Origin: Bacteroidota bacterium | GTDB taxonomy: Bacteria > Bacteroidota > Bacteroidia > Chitinophagales > Chitinophagaceae | Length of the DNA: 64,000 bases | Direction of reading: 5' to 3' | NCBI GenBank assembly: GCA_023409975.1 | Contig: JAEYQO010000104.1 | Location: forward strand, 12,023-76,022 | Shown here: positions 63,316 to 64,000 of the stretch, in pieces | Layout of the letters: each line of letters starts with the position of its first letter | Numbering within the stretch: position 1 is the stretch's first letter | The notes under the pieces: model-generated | Database searches by the model: none | The model's input: the letters and a program-made list of their open reading frames with translations, nothing else | Told to the model about the DNA's origin: nothing | Position numbers and translations under genes: made by a program

Positions 63316-63370
63316 AGTATCACCAAAGTATCACCAAAGAGTCACCAAAGTATCACCAAAGAGTCAGTAG
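63316..63370. repeat. 11-nt tandem repeat, unit AGTATCACCAA
   Basis: Five units: AGTATCACCAA, AGTATCACCAA, AGAGTCACCAA, AGTATCACCAA, AGAGTCAGTAG at 63316-63370. No spacers between units, so it is not a CRISPR. Confidence 0.9.
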
Positions 63371-63401
63371 AGAATCATTAAGGACTTGTCCATACCTGAT
63401 T

Positions 63402-63429
63402 GGTTGAGGGTTGAGGGTTGTGGGGGGTG
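63402..63429. repeat. 7-nt tandem repeat, unit GGTTGAG
   Basis: GGTTGAG, GGTTGAG, GGTTGTG, GGGGGTG at 63402-63429, ending exactly where the first 61-nt repeat copy begins. Confidence 0.85.
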
Positions 63430-63601
63430 CCTTAGCCTTCGCTAAACCAGCCAAAGGCCAAAGGCTAATTGCCAACGGCCGGTTTGGTTGTGGGTTGTGG
63501 GTTGTGGGTGCCTTGGCTTTGGCCTTCGCTTTCGCTTTCGCCTTAGACTTCGCTATACCAGCCAAAGGCCAAAGGCTAATGGCCAACGGCCGGTTTGGTT
63601 G
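63430..63601. repeat. 61-nt direct repeat, two copies 111 nt apart
   Basis: Copies at 63430-63490 and 63541-63601 differ at only 3 of 61 positions. Each begins CCTTAG and ends CGGTTTGGTTG, with internal short inverted repeats (CCAAAGGCC near GGCCGGTTTGG). Between them lie heptads and a CTTTCG-rich stretch. Confidence 0.9.
63486..63506. repeat. 7-nt tandem repeat, unit GGTTGTG
   Basis: Three perfect heptads GGTTGTG at 63486-63506, the first overlapping the end of repeat copy 1. Confidence 0.85.
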
Positions 63602-63699
63602 ACTGACTACTGCCGAAGGTCTTTGCAAAACCAGAAAAACCAGCCCACCCCGAGCCCGCCACCGGCCAAAAGCCCTTCGGGGTTCCTTACACCTACCTT

Positions 63700-63743
63700 G
63701 AAGGTTCGGTGAAGGTTCGGTAAAGGTTCCTTGTAGGTTCCAA
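63700..63743. repeat. 11-nt tandem repeat, unit GAAGGTTCGGT
   Basis: GAAGGTTCGGT, GAAGGTTCGGT, AAAGGTTCCTT, GTAGGTTCCAA in register at 63700-63743. Confidence 0.88.
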
Positions 63744-63932
63744 CTAAGTTGCATAAGACAAGGGAACGTTGTCGGACATACGTCGTACTGGTTTCCTGGT
63801 GGTGTCCGTCTGATCCCGGACAAACCTTAGGTTTTCTCAATAGTACGGGTGGCTTTTTACGCGCAAACTGGCAGGATCTAAGCATTTTCCGCACAAGGGC
63901 TGCACCTACCACCACAACCCAACCCCCCCCCC

Positions 63933-63950
63933 AACCATCAACCATCAACC
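63933..63950. repeat. 7-nt tandem repeat, unit AACCATC
   Basis: AACCATC, AACCATC, AACC; on the minus strand it reads GGTTGAT, the same heptad style as the others. It follows a run of ten C (63923-63932). Confidence 0.75.
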
Positions 63951-63958
63951 AAAATAAA

Positions 63959-63989
63959 TTTGGTGGTGCTGAAAACCTTCCTATCTTTG
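63959..63989 (+). promoter_or_regulatory. Bacteroidota promoter at the window end
   Basis: TTTG (63959-63962), exactly 19 nt, TATCTTTG (63982-63989): the best consensus promoter in the window. The transcript would start a few nt before the window ends, so the gene it serves lies beyond. Confidence 0.8.
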
Positions 63990-64000
63990 CGCTCCCTTAG

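Larger units (their letters stand above)
62952..63958. other. Gene-free, repeat-rich spacer of about 1 kb
   Basis: Frames here show low-complexity translations (Lys-Ala runs, repeated PLAISLWPLAG) made by DNA repeats, not proteins. Contents: a palindrome near 63170, 11-nt arrays (63316-63370 and 63700-63743), heptad arrays, a 61-nt direct repeat, a 10-C tract (63923-63932). These are listed individually. Confidence 0.75.

Noticed and set aside
63316..63370. Possible CRISPR array
   Set aside because: Units are 11 nt with no unique spacers and no cas genes in the window.
62950..63407. Two plus-strand frames (83 and 112 codons)
   Set aside because: They overlap the palindrome and the 11-nt array and show no motif; composition matches non-coding spacer.
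63353..63823. 156-codon minus-strand frame with Lys-Ala runs and repeated PLAISLWPLAG
   Set aside because: It is generated by the 61-nt DNA repeat and heptads; low complexity, no homology-like features.
63749..64000. Plus-strand frame running off the right end
   Set aside because: It covers the poly-C tract, heptads and the consensus promoter at 63959-63989; the translation is not protein-like.

Overview
The window looks like a chromosomal segment of a Bacteroidota bacterium, most likely family Chitinophagaceae or a close relative (inference). The sequence-level reasons are: promoters of the Bacteroidota type (TTTG or TTG, about 19-21 nt, then TAnnTTTG) ahead of many genes; type IX secretion (T9SS) C-terminal domains on two proteins and a gliding-motility/CHU_C C-terminus on a third; a three-gene succinate dehydrogenase with fused cytochrome b; a fused E1 alpha/beta 2-oxoacid dehydrogenase; and near absence of Shine-Dalgarno sites. 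Coding density is high. There is no phage, transposase, rRNA or CRISPR array, so most of the window reads as core or conserved-accessory genome.

Layout. 1-5.5 kb: the end of a phytochrome photosensory module that stops after its PHY domain, followed at once by a giant CheB-CheR-PAS-histidine kinase. 5.9-11.4 kb: a ribosome hibernation-type protein, a secreted FDPGPG-repeat protein, small membrane proteins, a PadR-controlled membrane/lipoprotein operon and a cation-diffusion zinc exporter. 11.4-18 kb: a second giant hybrid kinase with two kinase cores, flanked by two related single-domain response regulators. 18.2-23.2 kb: an undecaprenol/diacylglycerol kinase, a repeat-bearing spacer, then sdhC-sdhA-(lipoprotein)-sdhB. 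23.2-31.7 kb: tightly packed genes including DUF4105, a hydrolase, a PKD/CHU_C surface protein, an SDR, a thioesterase, cinA, aroK, DUF423 and an MscS channel. 31.7-36.4 kb: fused E1, the TIGR02587/TIGR02588 pair, a previously uncalled 51-codon gene and a GNAT enzyme. 36.4-48.5 kb: tRNA-Leu(CAG), thiolase, exonuclease III, a lipid-kinase/lipid-phosphatase neighbourhood, a nucleoside deaminase, lpdA, an initiator-type tRNA-Met, era, a D-cysteine desulfhydrase-like enzyme, a dicarboxylate symporter and DedA. 48.6-53.2 kb: a polytopic glycosyltransferase-like protein with TPRs, a methyltransferase, an SRPBCC protein and a secreted M43 metalloprotease.

The most interesting part is 53.5-62.5 kb, a same-direction run of five genes with overlaps or gaps of at most about 13 nt: an SdiA-regulated-type lipoprotein, a 1232-residue fusion of a calcineurin-like phosphoesterase with a kinase-like middle region and an outer-membrane barrel, an HD domain fused to a Pycsar-type (DUF5706) membrane effector, polyphosphate kinase 1, and a membrane class III nucleotide cyclase whose purine-selecting residues are replaced. 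My inference is a cyclic-nucleotide/polyphosphate stress or defence module resembling Pycsar.

The last 1 kb (62,952-64,000) has no credible gene. It is full of short tandem repeats with periods of 7 and 11 nt, a 61-nt direct repeat, and a palindrome, and ends in a near-perfect Bacteroidota promoter for a gene beyond the window. The same 7- and 11-nt repeat styles occur in other spacers of the window.
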